30,381 nt of DNA, from positions 1-30,381 of the forward strand of contig CAIUZX010000382.1 of assembly GCA_903903715.1 (NCBI GenBank), written 5' to 3'. The notes under the pieces are model-generated. The model was not told the origin of the DNA. It saw only the letters and a program-made list of their open reading frames with translations, and did not search any database. Shown in pieces: positions 23,822-30,381 of the stretch. Position 1 is the first letter of the stretch, and every line of letters begins with the position of its first letter. A program made the position numbers and the translations under genes. Source of the stretch: an uncultured Caulobacterales bacterium. Lineage in GTDB: Bacteria > Pseudomonadota > Alphaproteobacteria > Caulobacterales > Caulobacteraceae.

Positions 23822-24028
23822 CTACACGGGATGTTGACTACGCGCCCAGGCGCACAGGAGCAGCACGCCGACGGCGATAACCTGCGTCTTGACCCGCCAG
23901 GCCATCAGGCGATTTGAGGAAGCCGCCGCCTCCGCGCCATTCCGGGCGAAGGCGACCATTCCAAGGAAGAACGTGACCACCACGGTCAGGAGAGAAAGTC
24001 CGATCAGGATGTCGAGCAGGATGACCAT
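23822..24028 (-). CDS. Twin-transmembrane HIG1-like small protein
   Basis: 68 residues from ATG 24028; TTG at 24037 and GTG at 24034 in the same frame are alternatives, but only the ATG has a GGTGG sequence just upstream. Two hydrophobic segments (about 2-25 and 44-62) flank a short loop with N-R-L-M-A-W-R-V-K, similar to the K-L-M-R-A-R-V block of alphaproteobacterial twin-transmembrane proteins related to the HIG1 domain. HIG1 proteins are known as factors of respiratory supercomplexes in mitochondria; the bacterial role is not established. It is the first gene of the photolyase operon, 12 bp ahead of the DCC gene, with the likely promoter in the spacer to its right. Confidence 0.75.
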   Translation of the reverse strand: MVILLDILIGLSLLTVVVTFFLGMVAFARNGAEAAASSNRLMAWRVKTQVIAVGVLLLCAWARSQHPV

Positions 24029-24267
24029 GTCCACCAAATAGGCAGGAAATTACCTTGCGCCAGACCTTGAACATCGCAAGCGGCGTGCTGAGGCGCTCAG
24101 GCGCCGCGAAATTCGGCTCGACCCAAAATCTGGAAACAATTCAGACCGCTTTGCGCCTCCGGGGCGGCCGATCCTAAATTCTGAATGTATTGTGGCCGCT
24201 TTGTGCTAATTGGCCGTTGGAGCGTTTCCAATGAACGTCGATAGCCTGTCTCAAGGAGTTTCCCCAC
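24029..24267. promoter_or_regulatory. Divergent spacer between the photolyase operon and the DUF427 gene
   Basis: A 239-bp spacer with no convincing gene. It must hold the promoters of both flanking units, but I cannot point to a clear -35/-10 pair. An imperfect direct repeat (ACCGCTTTGCGC at 24145-24156 and GCCGCTTTGTGC, about 50 bp to the right) and a 7-bp inverted repeat ATTCAGA/TCTGAAT lie in the middle. An AAGGAG ribosome site at 24253-24258, nine bases before ATG 24268, sets the start of the DUF427 gene. Confidence 0.4.
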
Positions 24268-24558
24268 ATGATCCAGGCGGTTTGGAACGAAACAGTGGTC
24301 GCGGAAGCAGAGTCTACAGAGATCGTGGAAGGCAATCACTACTTCCCTTTCAGCGCGCTCCGGCAGGAATACTTCGAAAAGAGCGATACTCACACCGTCT
24401 GCTCCTGGAAGGGAACCGCCAGCTATTACTCACTCATCGTTGGCGGAAAGATCAACAAGGACGCTGCCTGGTTCTATCCAGAACCCAAGAGCGCCGCAGG
24501 CCATATCGCCAACAAGGTCGCGTTCCGGAAGGGCGTGGACGTCCGGCACACGTCGTAG
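24268..24558 (+). CDS. DUF427 domain protein
   Basis: 96 residues covering a complete DUF427 domain. Conserved blocks are V-W-N-E-T-V-V-A near 5-12, V-E-G-N-H-Y-F-P at 20-27, C-S-W-K-G-T-A-S-Y-Y-S-L near 45-56, the A-A-W-F-Y-P-E-P-K block, and V-A-F-R-K-G-V-D-V at the end. The fold is a small beta-tent; function is unknown. A strong AAGGAG site nine bases upstream supports the start. No membrane or signal sequence is present. It stands alone: the photolyase operon diverges from it, and the following DNA holds only truncated genes on the other strand. Confidence 0.92.
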   Translation: MIQAVWNETVVAEAESTEIVEGNHYFPFSALRQEYFEKSDTHTVCSWKGTASYYSLIVGGKINKDAAWFYPEPKSAAGHIANKVAFRKGVDVRHTS

Positions 24559-24602
24559 AAGCGACCGATCAGTCCAAGGAATTGGTCAGACCAAATCTAC
24601 GT

Positions 24603-24746
24603 CTACGCATGTCGTAAACCTGTCCCAATAAATTGCCCGGACTGAAGCATCATTTCCGGATCCGCGCGAATTGAAAACGGGTCGATCCTGAAGCTGAAGG
24701 ATAGGGTCGCAAGAACAGCGAACAGAGGGCCTGCGCGTCTCATCAT
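24603..24746 (-). pseudogene. Truncated start of a secreted-protein gene
   Basis: A good ribosome site (AGGAG, nine bases upstream) precedes a double ATG at 24746 and a signal-peptide-like start, MMRRAGPLFAVLATLSFSF. After about residue 19-30 the sequence loses protein-like character and stops at 47 residues. It looks like the 5' end of a secreted protein gene, once the next gene after the amidohydrolase (37 bp away), cut off near 24690. The following bases include an AT-rich segment (AATTTATTGGGACAGG) of unknown origin. Confidence 0.5.
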
Positions 24747-24783
24747 TTCAGTCGGCTCCTGGACTGGATCTGTGGATAAGGTG

Positions 24784-25407
24784 TCAGCGCTGCGGCGCCG
24801 TCGCCGCGTCGTAAACACAACGCCCGCGGACATAGGTCTTCAGAACGGTGATCTCATGGATGCGGTCGGGGGCGACCGCGCCCGGATCGGATGAAAGCAG
24901 GACGAAGTCCGCGCGCTTGCCCGGAGTGATCGAGCCGCGCTCGCGCTCTTCAAACTGCAAATAAGCGCCGCCCATCGTGAACGTGCGCAAGGCTTCGTCA
25001 GGCGACAGCCGCTGCGAGGCCCCGTAGACCTTCCCGTTGATGACGGCGCGTCGCGTCACAAGGCTCTCGATCCGCTCCATCACATTGGCGGAACTGATCG
25101 GATAATCCGAGTTGCCGCCGATACAGACGCCAGCGTCGAGCGCGTGTCGGTTCGGCTCCAGCCAGTCGAACCGCGCGGCCCCGAAGTCCTCGAGCTTTTG
25201 ACCGTTTTCGCGGATGTAGGAATGTGGCGCGAGACATATTCCGGCAGCCTTCACGCGGGTGAGAATCTTGTCAGTCATGACGCTCGCATGTTCGATTCGA
25301 TGCCGCGGGTCGGCGCTCCCTTGCGTCGACTGCGCGGCCGTAATCGCGTCGATCGCCCGGTCGATCTCGCGGTCGCCGTTTGCATGGATCGCAACCTGGA
25401 TCCCGGC
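24784..25407 (-). pseudogene. 3' part of an amidohydrolase gene (YtcJ-like), 5' part deleted
   Basis: About 207 codons remain of a family normally near 550. The visible C-terminal half includes A-I-H-A-N-G-D and H-R-I-E-H-A-S, whose histidines are metal ligands, then G-G-N-S-D-Y-P with the catalytic Asp, and the closing I-T-P-G-K-R-A-D-F-V-L-L block typical of amidohydrolases. The N-terminal H-x-H motif and lysine region are missing. At about 25405-25407 the homology stops abruptly and, in another frame, a TonB-receptor fragment begins. Without the first metal ligands it cannot be an active enzyme. Whether an upstream GTG or ATG still drives a short product is unknown. Confidence 0.85.
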
Positions 25408-26122
25408 TGTACTGGTTCTGATTGAAGTTCGCCAGGCTGTAGCGGCCGACGTTCGCGCTGGTCGTCGAGTAGGGAGGGCCGGCAAAGAAGCTCGCCGAGG
25501 TGTCCACGCCGCCGTTGTCGTACTGCGTCTGAACTAGACCGCGGTAAGCCGAGATCGACTTCAGAGTGATCGACGGGGACACCGTGTAGTCAACCGTCAG
25601 CCGATGGCCGTGCGTGTTGCCGACGCTGAACTGTTCCTGAACGCCGTAGTCAGAGGCGTCCGCACGGTTTGGCCGGGCGAGCGACGCTCTCGGGTACTTG
25701 GCGGCCAACGTGACGAAGTCAAGCAACTGGACGTACATCGACGTGGTCGCGTCGCGGGAGATGTCGAATGAATAGTCCGCGGTCAGACGATCATTCGGAC
25801 GCCACATGGCCTGGGCGTGAACGCCGTGGCGATCATAGGCGTTGAAGTCGTTACCGCCGGAGTTCGTGACCGTTCCGTCACGGCGGGTGATCAGGCCGTC
25901 GACCTTGACGCTGATGTCATGCCAGCTCAGCGGATCGAGGTGAACTTCCCCCTTACCCGCCCCGTAGTTGCCGGCGCCGACCGTCGCACTCAGCTTGAAC
26001 TTGCCGCTGGGCTTCTTGGTCGTGATGCTGACCGCGCCGCCTTCGGTGTTCCGACCGAACAGGGTGCCCTGAGGTCCCTTCAGAACTTCAATGCTCTCGA
26101 CGTCGTAGATCGCGGCCGGACC
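25406..26122 (-). pseudogene. Internal fragment of a TonB-dependent receptor gene
   Basis: About 239 codons from G-P-A-A-I-Y-D-V-E-S-I-E-V-L-K-G-P-Q-G-T through the plug (G-R-N-T-E-G-G-A-V-S-I-T-T-K-K-P) and the first barrel strands to F-N-Q-N-Q-Y-S. Both ends are lost: there is no signal peptide, no TonB box and no C-terminal barrel. To the left the sequence switches to the amidohydrolase frame; to the right, beyond 26122, the codons no longer look like a receptor. The open frame continues for some distance at both ends, but those extensions are not receptor-like. The fragment is a deletion remnant and not a functional receptor. Confidence 0.85.
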
Positions 26123-26341
26123 CCAGACGCAGCGAATGTTCGCGGTGTTATTCGGAAATGACGCGCCGTGGAGAATGAAACGTCGGACACATATGCAATT
26201 GAAATCAATATATAAACTCGTCAATCCATCCTTGTTGTAGACGTCGGCCACATCGGCCTGGCGTCAAACATGCCACGCAAGTCGACATCAACATTGGGTC
26301 CTAAGCCCCGCTCCGAACCCGTCCCCGCCCGCACGACGAAG
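26123..26341. other. Mosaic spacer with an AT-rich patch
   Basis: No gene can be supported here. A patch around 26187-26225 is strikingly AT-rich (ACATATGCAATTGAAATC, then AATATATAAACTC) compared with its neighbours, suggesting foreign DNA or the scar of a past insertion. Short protein-like scraps occur in several frames but do not join into a domain. Confidence 0.5.
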
Positions 26342-27694
26342 CTAGCCAGCGCTGCTTCCAAGTGCTGCATTCAAGGCAGCCAGCGCCTGCAGCAAGGCGA
26401 GAAGATTGGAGTCGAGGGCGAGCTGGGCTGTGCGGCGATTCTGTTGCGCTTCAAGCCACACGCGCAGCGCGACCGCGCCGGACCGATAACGAACGGCGTA
26501 GAGCGCTTCGGCCCGCGCAGAAGCTGCGACGCCGACCACAAGGGACTTGCGCTGTTCGAGCAGCTGCGTCCGGCGGGACAGGGCGTTGTCCACGTCCGCG
26601 AGGGCCTGCGCCACGGCTGTGCGAAAGCCGAGTTCGGCGATCTGCTCATTCGCGCGCGCAATTCCGTTGTTTAACCTGTGACGGGGCGGGTCCAGGAACG
26701 GCAGGGACACGGCGACCAGAAGCGATCCCACCGGGTGGTCGAATAGGTGCGCGAGCGCTGGGCTGACAGCGCCGCCCGCGCCGGTCAGGACGATGTCTGG
26801 ATAGAGCGAGGCGCGCACGGCCTCTCCCGTTTGGAAGGTCGCGCGCAGGCGCAGCTCGGCAGCACGCAGGTCGGGCCTTCGGGAGACGAGTTCCGCGGGC
26901 AGGCCCGCTGGCGGCGGAGACGGCACGACGTCGGCCAGCGACTGAGGCTCTTCGATCGCCGAACTTGGAGGCGCGCCGATCAGGATCGCCATGGCCGCCC
27001 GGTCCTCCACCAGATGCTGTTCGAGGGCCGACAAGGCGGTCTCCTGCTGCGCAATAGCAGCTTCCGCCTCCGCCACCTCGACCGAAGAGACGAGACCAAA
27101 GGTCCGTTGCACGCCGACCAGGTTGAGGATCCGCCGCTGGTCCGCCAGCGTCGCCCGCCCCGTCGTCAATTGCTGATGGGTGAAACCGATGTCCCAGTAG
27201 AGGTCGCAGGTCGCCATGATCAGTGCGATGCGAGCTGCGCCTGCGTCCTCGGCGACGGCCCGGGCGGTCGCGTCCGCCGCCGCTGTGGTCGCCGCCAGAC
27301 GCCGGGAGACATCGGGATCAAATGTGACCGCAAGGTTCGCCGAATAGGTCGAGGCCGAACTGATCCTCTGGCCGGAGAGATCGCCGGACAGCGTCGGCCA
27401 TTGATCGCGTCCGACCAGCTTCGCTGTGAGGCCCGCCGCTCGGATCCTGAGCCCTGCCTGGGCGAAATCGCGGTTACCGGCCAGCGCCAGCGCCACGGCG
27501 GCGTCCAGCCCAGGGTCGCCAAGGGCTCGCCACCAATCTGCAGAGACGACGCCTTGCGTCTCCCCGGAGGGGGCGTGCGCATAGCGGGCGGGGGTGTCCA
27601 GAACCGGTTGCTGAAAGTGACCCGCGCAACCGCCGACCGTGAGGCCGAGAGCGAGTGCAATCCAGTCGCGAGGGGAAGCGTGGGCCATGCTCAT
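26342..27694 (-). CDS. Outer-membrane efflux factor (NodT/OprM-type lipoprotein)
   Basis: 450 residues from ATG 27694, chosen because it overlaps the macB stop (ATGA at 27691-27694) and begins a lipoprotein signal with lipobox VGGC, Cys23. The body has the two repeated helical-barrel halves of the TolC superfamily: W-W-R-A-L-G-D-P-G-L-D near the start, long Ala-rich helices, R-R-P-D-L-R-A-A-E-L-R-L-R-A in the second half, and S-L-Y-P-D-I as a strand entry. It should form the trimeric exit duct for the MacAB pump encoded upstream. The C terminus ends in A-L-N-A-A-L-G-S-S-A-G, slightly different from the usual L-G-G-G-W. It borders the decayed region, and its last codons lie close to the breakpoint zone. 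Confidence 0.9.
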   Translation of the reverse strand: MSMAHASPRDWIALALGLTVGGCAGHFQQPVLDTPARYAHAPSGETQGVVSADWWRALGDPGLDAAVALALAGNRDFAQAGLRIRAAGLTAKLVGRDQWPTLSGDLSGQRISSASTYSANLAVTFDPDVSRRLAATTAAADATARAVAEDAGAARIALIMATCDLYWDIGFTHQQLTTGRATLADQRRILNLVGVQRTFGLVSSVEVAEAEAAIAQQETALSALEQHLVEDRAAMAILIGAPPSSAIEEPQSLADVVPSPPPAGLPAELVSRRPDLRAAELRLRATFQTGEAVRASLYPDIVLTGAGGAVSPALAHLFDHPVGSLLVAVSLPFLDPPRHRLNNGIARANEQIAELGFRTAVAQALADVDNALSRRTQLLEQRKSLVVGVAASARAEALYAVRYRSGAVALRVWLEAQQNRRTAQLALDSNLLALLQALAALNAALGSSAG

Positions 27695-29679
27695 TCTCTC
27701 GCCAGCGCGGCGACGGGGTCCAGCCGGGCTGCCGCCCGGGCCGGCAGAAAGCCGAACACCACGCCGATCAGGGTCGAGCAGGTGAACGCCCAGACGATCG
27801 AGCTGAGCGAATAGATCAGCTTGAAGTCCGAGCTCACCAGCGAGAACAGACCGCCGAACGCCAGGGCTGTGAGGATGCCGATCACGCCGCCGATCAGGCA
27901 AACCAGCACGGCCTCAATCAGGAACTGCTCCATGATGTCGTTCTGGCGGGCGCCGACCGCCATGCGCACGCCAATCTCACCGGTGCGCTCGGTGACAGAG
28001 ACCACGGTGATGTTCATCACGCCAATCCCGCCGACAATCAGAGAAATGGCGGCGATCACCGAGATCAGCAGGACAAGGGTCTGGGTGGTGGCGTTGATCG
28101 TCTGGCGGATCGTGTCGAAATTGATGACGTAGAAGTCCTTGGAGCGGTGCCGAAGGGTCAGGAGCGCCGTGATCGCCTTTTCAGCCACGGCGTTATCAGT
28201 CTGCTCGGTCGTGCGCACGGTGATGCTGCGAAGGATCGTCGAGCCCAGCATCCTCGAATTCACAGCCGTGTAGGGCATGTAGATGCTGAGCGTATCACCC
28301 GGCCCCCCAAAGGCCCCGCTGGCCTTCTCGGTCGCGCCGATCACCCGCGCTGGGACCGATCCCAGCAGGATCACCTTGCCGAGCGCTGCGGTCTTGTCGC
28401 CGGCGAACAGGGTGTTCACGCTGTTCTCGTCGAGCACCACACTCTGGTCGATGCGATCCACCGCCGCCTGATCGAAGGCGCGGCCCGTCGCGATGCCGAG
28501 GCCATTGACGCGGAAGTACTGTGCGCCGACCCCGCTCACCTGCGCGGTGACCGCGATCTGTCGGTAGCGGACGGTGACGCTCGTCTGCACTACCGGAGTG
28601 ACGCTATCCACGTAGGGCTGCCTTGCAATCACAGTAGCGTCCGACACGTTGAGCGTGCGCACGGCGGCTGACCGCTGATCGCCAAAGCCACTGCCCGTGC
28701 GGATATTCAGCGTGTTCGTGCCGATCGCGCTGATGCTCTTGATCACCTTCTGGCGCGAGCCCTCGCCCAGAGCCACCACGCAGACGACAGACGCGATGCC
28801 GATGATAATCCCCAGCATGGTCAGGAAGGTGCGCAGCTTGTGAGCGAGCATGGACACCACGGCCATGCTGAACGCCTCGACCAGCCGGTCGACCGCCGCA
28901 GCAGCACCGGTGCGGGTTCCTGTTGCGGGCGCTTCCGCAGACTGCGGTGACACCTCCCCCATCCCCTTCCCGGCCCGGTCGTCGACAATCCGACCATCCT
29001 TGATCTCGAAAACACGGTCACAGTGATCGGCGACGTCGGAGTCGTGTGTGACCACAAGCACAGTATGACCTTGCGCGTGCAGACCCTTGAGGATCCGCAT
29101 CACCTCTTCGCCGGACGCGCTATCGAGGGCGCCGGTCGGCTCGTCCGCAAGGACGATCTCGCCGCCGTTCATGAGGGCCCTCGCGATGGAGACCCGTTGC
29201 TGCTGTCCGCCGGAAAGCTGGCCAGGGCGGTAGGACAGCCGCTCGCTCATCCCGAGGCTGCCAAGAAGCTTGGCGGACCGGGTCCGGCGCTGGACCGGGC
29301 TCTGACCCGCATAGATTGCCGGAACCTCCACATTGCCCTGAGCGGAGAGGTCCGGCAGCAGGTGATAGCGCTGGAAGATGAAGCCGAAATGCTCGCGGCG
29401 CAGCTCGGCCAGCTCGTCCGGGGCAAGGCCCGAGGTCGCTCGCCCGCCGATGGTATAGCCCCCGCTGGACGGCCGATCGAGGCAGCCGAGAATGTTCATC
29501 AGCGTCGACTTGCCCGAGCCCGAGGCGCCGATGATCGCCACCATCTCGCCAGGCTCGATGACGAGGTCGATGTTGTTGAGGACGCGCACGGTCTCATCAC
29601 CGGCTGGAAAGTCGCGGCAGAGCCCGGTCAGCACCAGGCGCGGCGGCTGACGGGGATTGATTGTCGCGGAGGTCGTCAC
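27691..29679 (-). CDS. macB: MacB-type ABC transporter, ATPase fused to permease
   Basis: 662 residues, the family length. The N-terminal ATPase has Walker A GASGSGKS at 51-58, signature LSGGQ at 155-159 and Walker B I-V-L-A-D-E at 175-180, with the MacB/LolD-like F-I-F-Q-R-Y-H-L-L-P. A first membrane segment near 275-305 (L-R-T-F-L-T-M-L-G-I-I-I-G) is followed by a large periplasmic domain (about 305-530) and three further membrane segments near the C terminus. MacB works as a mechanotransmission pump with MacA and an outer-membrane duct, exporting macrolides, peptides or lipids. The start is GTG, overlapping the macA stop (GTGA, 29676-29679), and the stop overlaps the efflux-factor start. 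All three pump genes are therefore one translationally coupled operon. Confidence 0.95.
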   Translation of the reverse strand: MTTSATINPRQPPRLVLTGLCRDFPAGDETVRVLNNIDLVIEPGEMVAIIGASGSGKSTLMNILGCLDRPSSGGYTIGGRATSGLAPDELAELRREHFGFIFQRYHLLPDLSAQGNVEVPAIYAGQSPVQRRTRSAKLLGSLGMSERLSYRPGQLSGGQQQRVSIARALMNGGEIVLADEPTGALDSASGEEVMRILKGLHAQGHTVLVVTHDSDVADHCDRVFEIKDGRIVDDRAGKGMGEVSPQSAEAPATGTRTGAAAAVDRLVEAFSMAVVSMLAHKLRTFLTMLGIIIGIASVVCVVALGEGSRQKVIKSISAIGTNTLNIRTGSGFGDQRSAAVRTLNVSDATVIARQPYVDSVTPVVQTSVTVRYRQIAVTAQVSGVGAQYFRVNGLGIATGRAFDQAAVDRIDQSVVLDENSVNTLFAGDKTAALGKVILLGSVPARVIGATEKASGAFGGPGDTLSIYMPYTAVNSRMLGSTILRSITVRTTEQTDNAVAEKAITALLTLRHRSKDFYVINFDTIRQTINATTQTLVLLISVIAAISLIVGGIGVMNITVVSVTERTGEIGVRMAVGARQNDIMEQFLIEAVLVCLIGGVIGILTALAFGGLFSLVSSDFKLIYSLSSIVWAFTCSTLIGVVFGFLPARAAARLDPVAALARE

Positions 29680-30381
29680 AGGCCGCCGACCGTGCGCGGC
29701 ATGCCCCGCGGTCGGGCGGCCGGCGTCGCTTCGGCTGGTTTCGTCGATGACGACACCGCGCTCTCGCTCACCACGACCTTTTCACCGGAAGCGAGGCCGG
29801 ACAGGACTTCAGCCCGAGCGCCGTCGTTCAGGCCAATGCGGACTAAGCGGTTGGTCACACGCCCCTTGGCGTCCACTACGCGCACGCGGCTTTCCCCATT
29901 GCGCCCCGTCGACCCCAGCGCAGCGGAGGAGATGGTCAGGACCTTTCGGGCCTCTTTCAGAATAATGCTGACATTGGCGGTCATGGTGGTCCGCAGGCGC
30001 CGCCCCGGATTGTCCACGTCGAACACGCCATTGTAGTAGACAGCCGCCGCGGTGGCCGACGCCGCAGCTGCGATGGCCCCCGCAGCGGAGACGTAAGCCG
30101 TCGGCGCCGGTGCAATGGCCCGAAGCCTTCCTGTGAACCGGTGGTCTGGATCGCCGAGGATCGTAAAGTAGACGCCCATGCCCGGCCGGACATTGATCAC
30201 GTCGGCCTCTGCGATCTCGGCGTCGATGGTCATGCGGTCGAGCTGGCCAAGGGTGACAATCGTCGGCGCGCTCTGAGCGGCGTTGACGGTCTGGCCCTGG
30301 CGCGCGGTGACCGCCAGCACCGTCCCGGCGAAGGGGGCGATGATGCGGGTGTAGGCGAGGTTGATGCGCGCGGTCTTCACG
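29676..30381 (-). CDS. macA: MacA-type periplasmic adaptor, 5' part beyond the window
   Basis: The frame is open to the right edge, so the N terminus (signal and first hairpin) is outside the window; 234 C-terminal residues are visible. They begin at the end of the lipoyl-like domain (Y-T-R-I-I-A-P-F-A-G-T-V) and continue through the beta-barrel domain (R-P-G-M-G-V-Y-F-T-I-L-G) and the membrane-proximal domain. A low-complexity Ala-rich loop lies near residues 95-112, as in many homologues. The end is Pro/Arg-rich. MacA links MacB to the outer-membrane duct and stimulates its ATPase. It is the first visible gene of the macA-macB-efflux factor operon, overlapping macB by four bases. Confidence 0.9.
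   Translation of the reverse strand, partial: VKTARINLAYTRIIAPFAGTVLAVTARQGQTVNAAQSAPTIVTLGQLDRMTIDAEIAEADVINVRPGMGVYFTILGDPDHRFTGRLRAIAPAPTAYVSAAGAIAAAASATAAAVYYNGVFDVDNPGRRLRTTMTANVSIILKEARKVLTISSAALGSTGRNGESRVRVVDAKGRVTNRLVRIGLNDGARAEVLSGLASGEKVVVSESAVSSSTKPAEATPAARPRGMPRTVGGL

Noticed and set aside
24603..24660. Possible insertion-sequence end around AATTTATTGGGACAGG
   Set aside because: No matching inverted copy or target duplication is visible, and I cannot name an element with this end.
25271..26251. Single 326-codon gene spanning the TonB-receptor fragment
   Set aside because: Both ends of the frame are non-receptor sequence: the left end reads through the amidohydrolase in the wrong frame and the right end lacks a signal peptide and plug start.

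Overview
The window looks like chromosomal DNA from a GC-rich Gram-negative bacterium. TonB-dependent receptors, a MacAB-type tripartite pump, lipoproteins, outer-membrane barrels and a twin-transmembrane HIG1-like small protein all point to an alphaproteobacterium, most plausibly Caulobacterales or Sphingomonadales (inference; there is no rRNA or marker gene to confirm it). Genes are tightly packed, and neighbours often overlap by ATGA or GTGA (456-459, 8051-8054, 22137-22140, 23432-23435, 27691-27694, 29676-29679). No tRNA, rRNA, CRISPR array or intact transposase was found.

Layout, left to right. 1-3082 (+): the end of a PNPOx-like flavoprotein, a DUF1348 protein, and fadH (2,4-dienoyl-CoA reductase). 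3088-4716 (-): an ABC-F ATPase. 4762-9136 (-): a four-gene operon of telA, a lipoprotein fusing a solute-binding domain to a VWA domain, an XpaC-like membrane protein and a second solute-binding protein, closed by a hairpin. 9272-13762: a divergent module, with a secreted cupredoxin and a membrane c-di-GMP phosphodiesterase on one side and a DUF3034 outer-membrane protein and a signal-peptide-bearing truncated hemoglobin on the other. 13850-15103 (-): an unrecognised outer-membrane barrel candidate. 15170-15365: a 23-bp perfect inverted repeat overlapping an orphan coding remnant. 15410-20524 (-): a Ca-dependent PI-PLC-like enzyme, a TonB-dependent receptor, and a regulator with two TetR-type helix-turn-helix domains. 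20575-24028 (-): a light-response operon of a twin-transmembrane protein, a DCC-family thiol oxidoreductase, a DASH cryptochrome and a divergent photolyase/cryptochrome. 24268-24558 (+): a DUF427 protein. 24603-26341: a graveyard of truncated genes (secreted-protein start, amidohydrolase 3' part, TonB-receptor middle part). 26342-30381 (-): an outer-membrane factor, macB and the 3' part of macA.

The two best candidates for under-described biology are the telA/xpaC operon and the cupredoxin/hemoglobin module. In the first, two solute-binding modules appear without any transporter but with a VWA domain and toxic-anion-resistance proteins. In the second, a periplasmic copper protein and a periplasmic globin lie beside a membrane sensor that would hydrolyse c-di-GMP. 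Smaller leads are the regulatory DNA in front of the TonB receptor (two 14-bp repeats 53 bp apart and a hairpin covering its ribosome binding site) and the non-canonical flavin pocket of the second cryptochrome-like protein.
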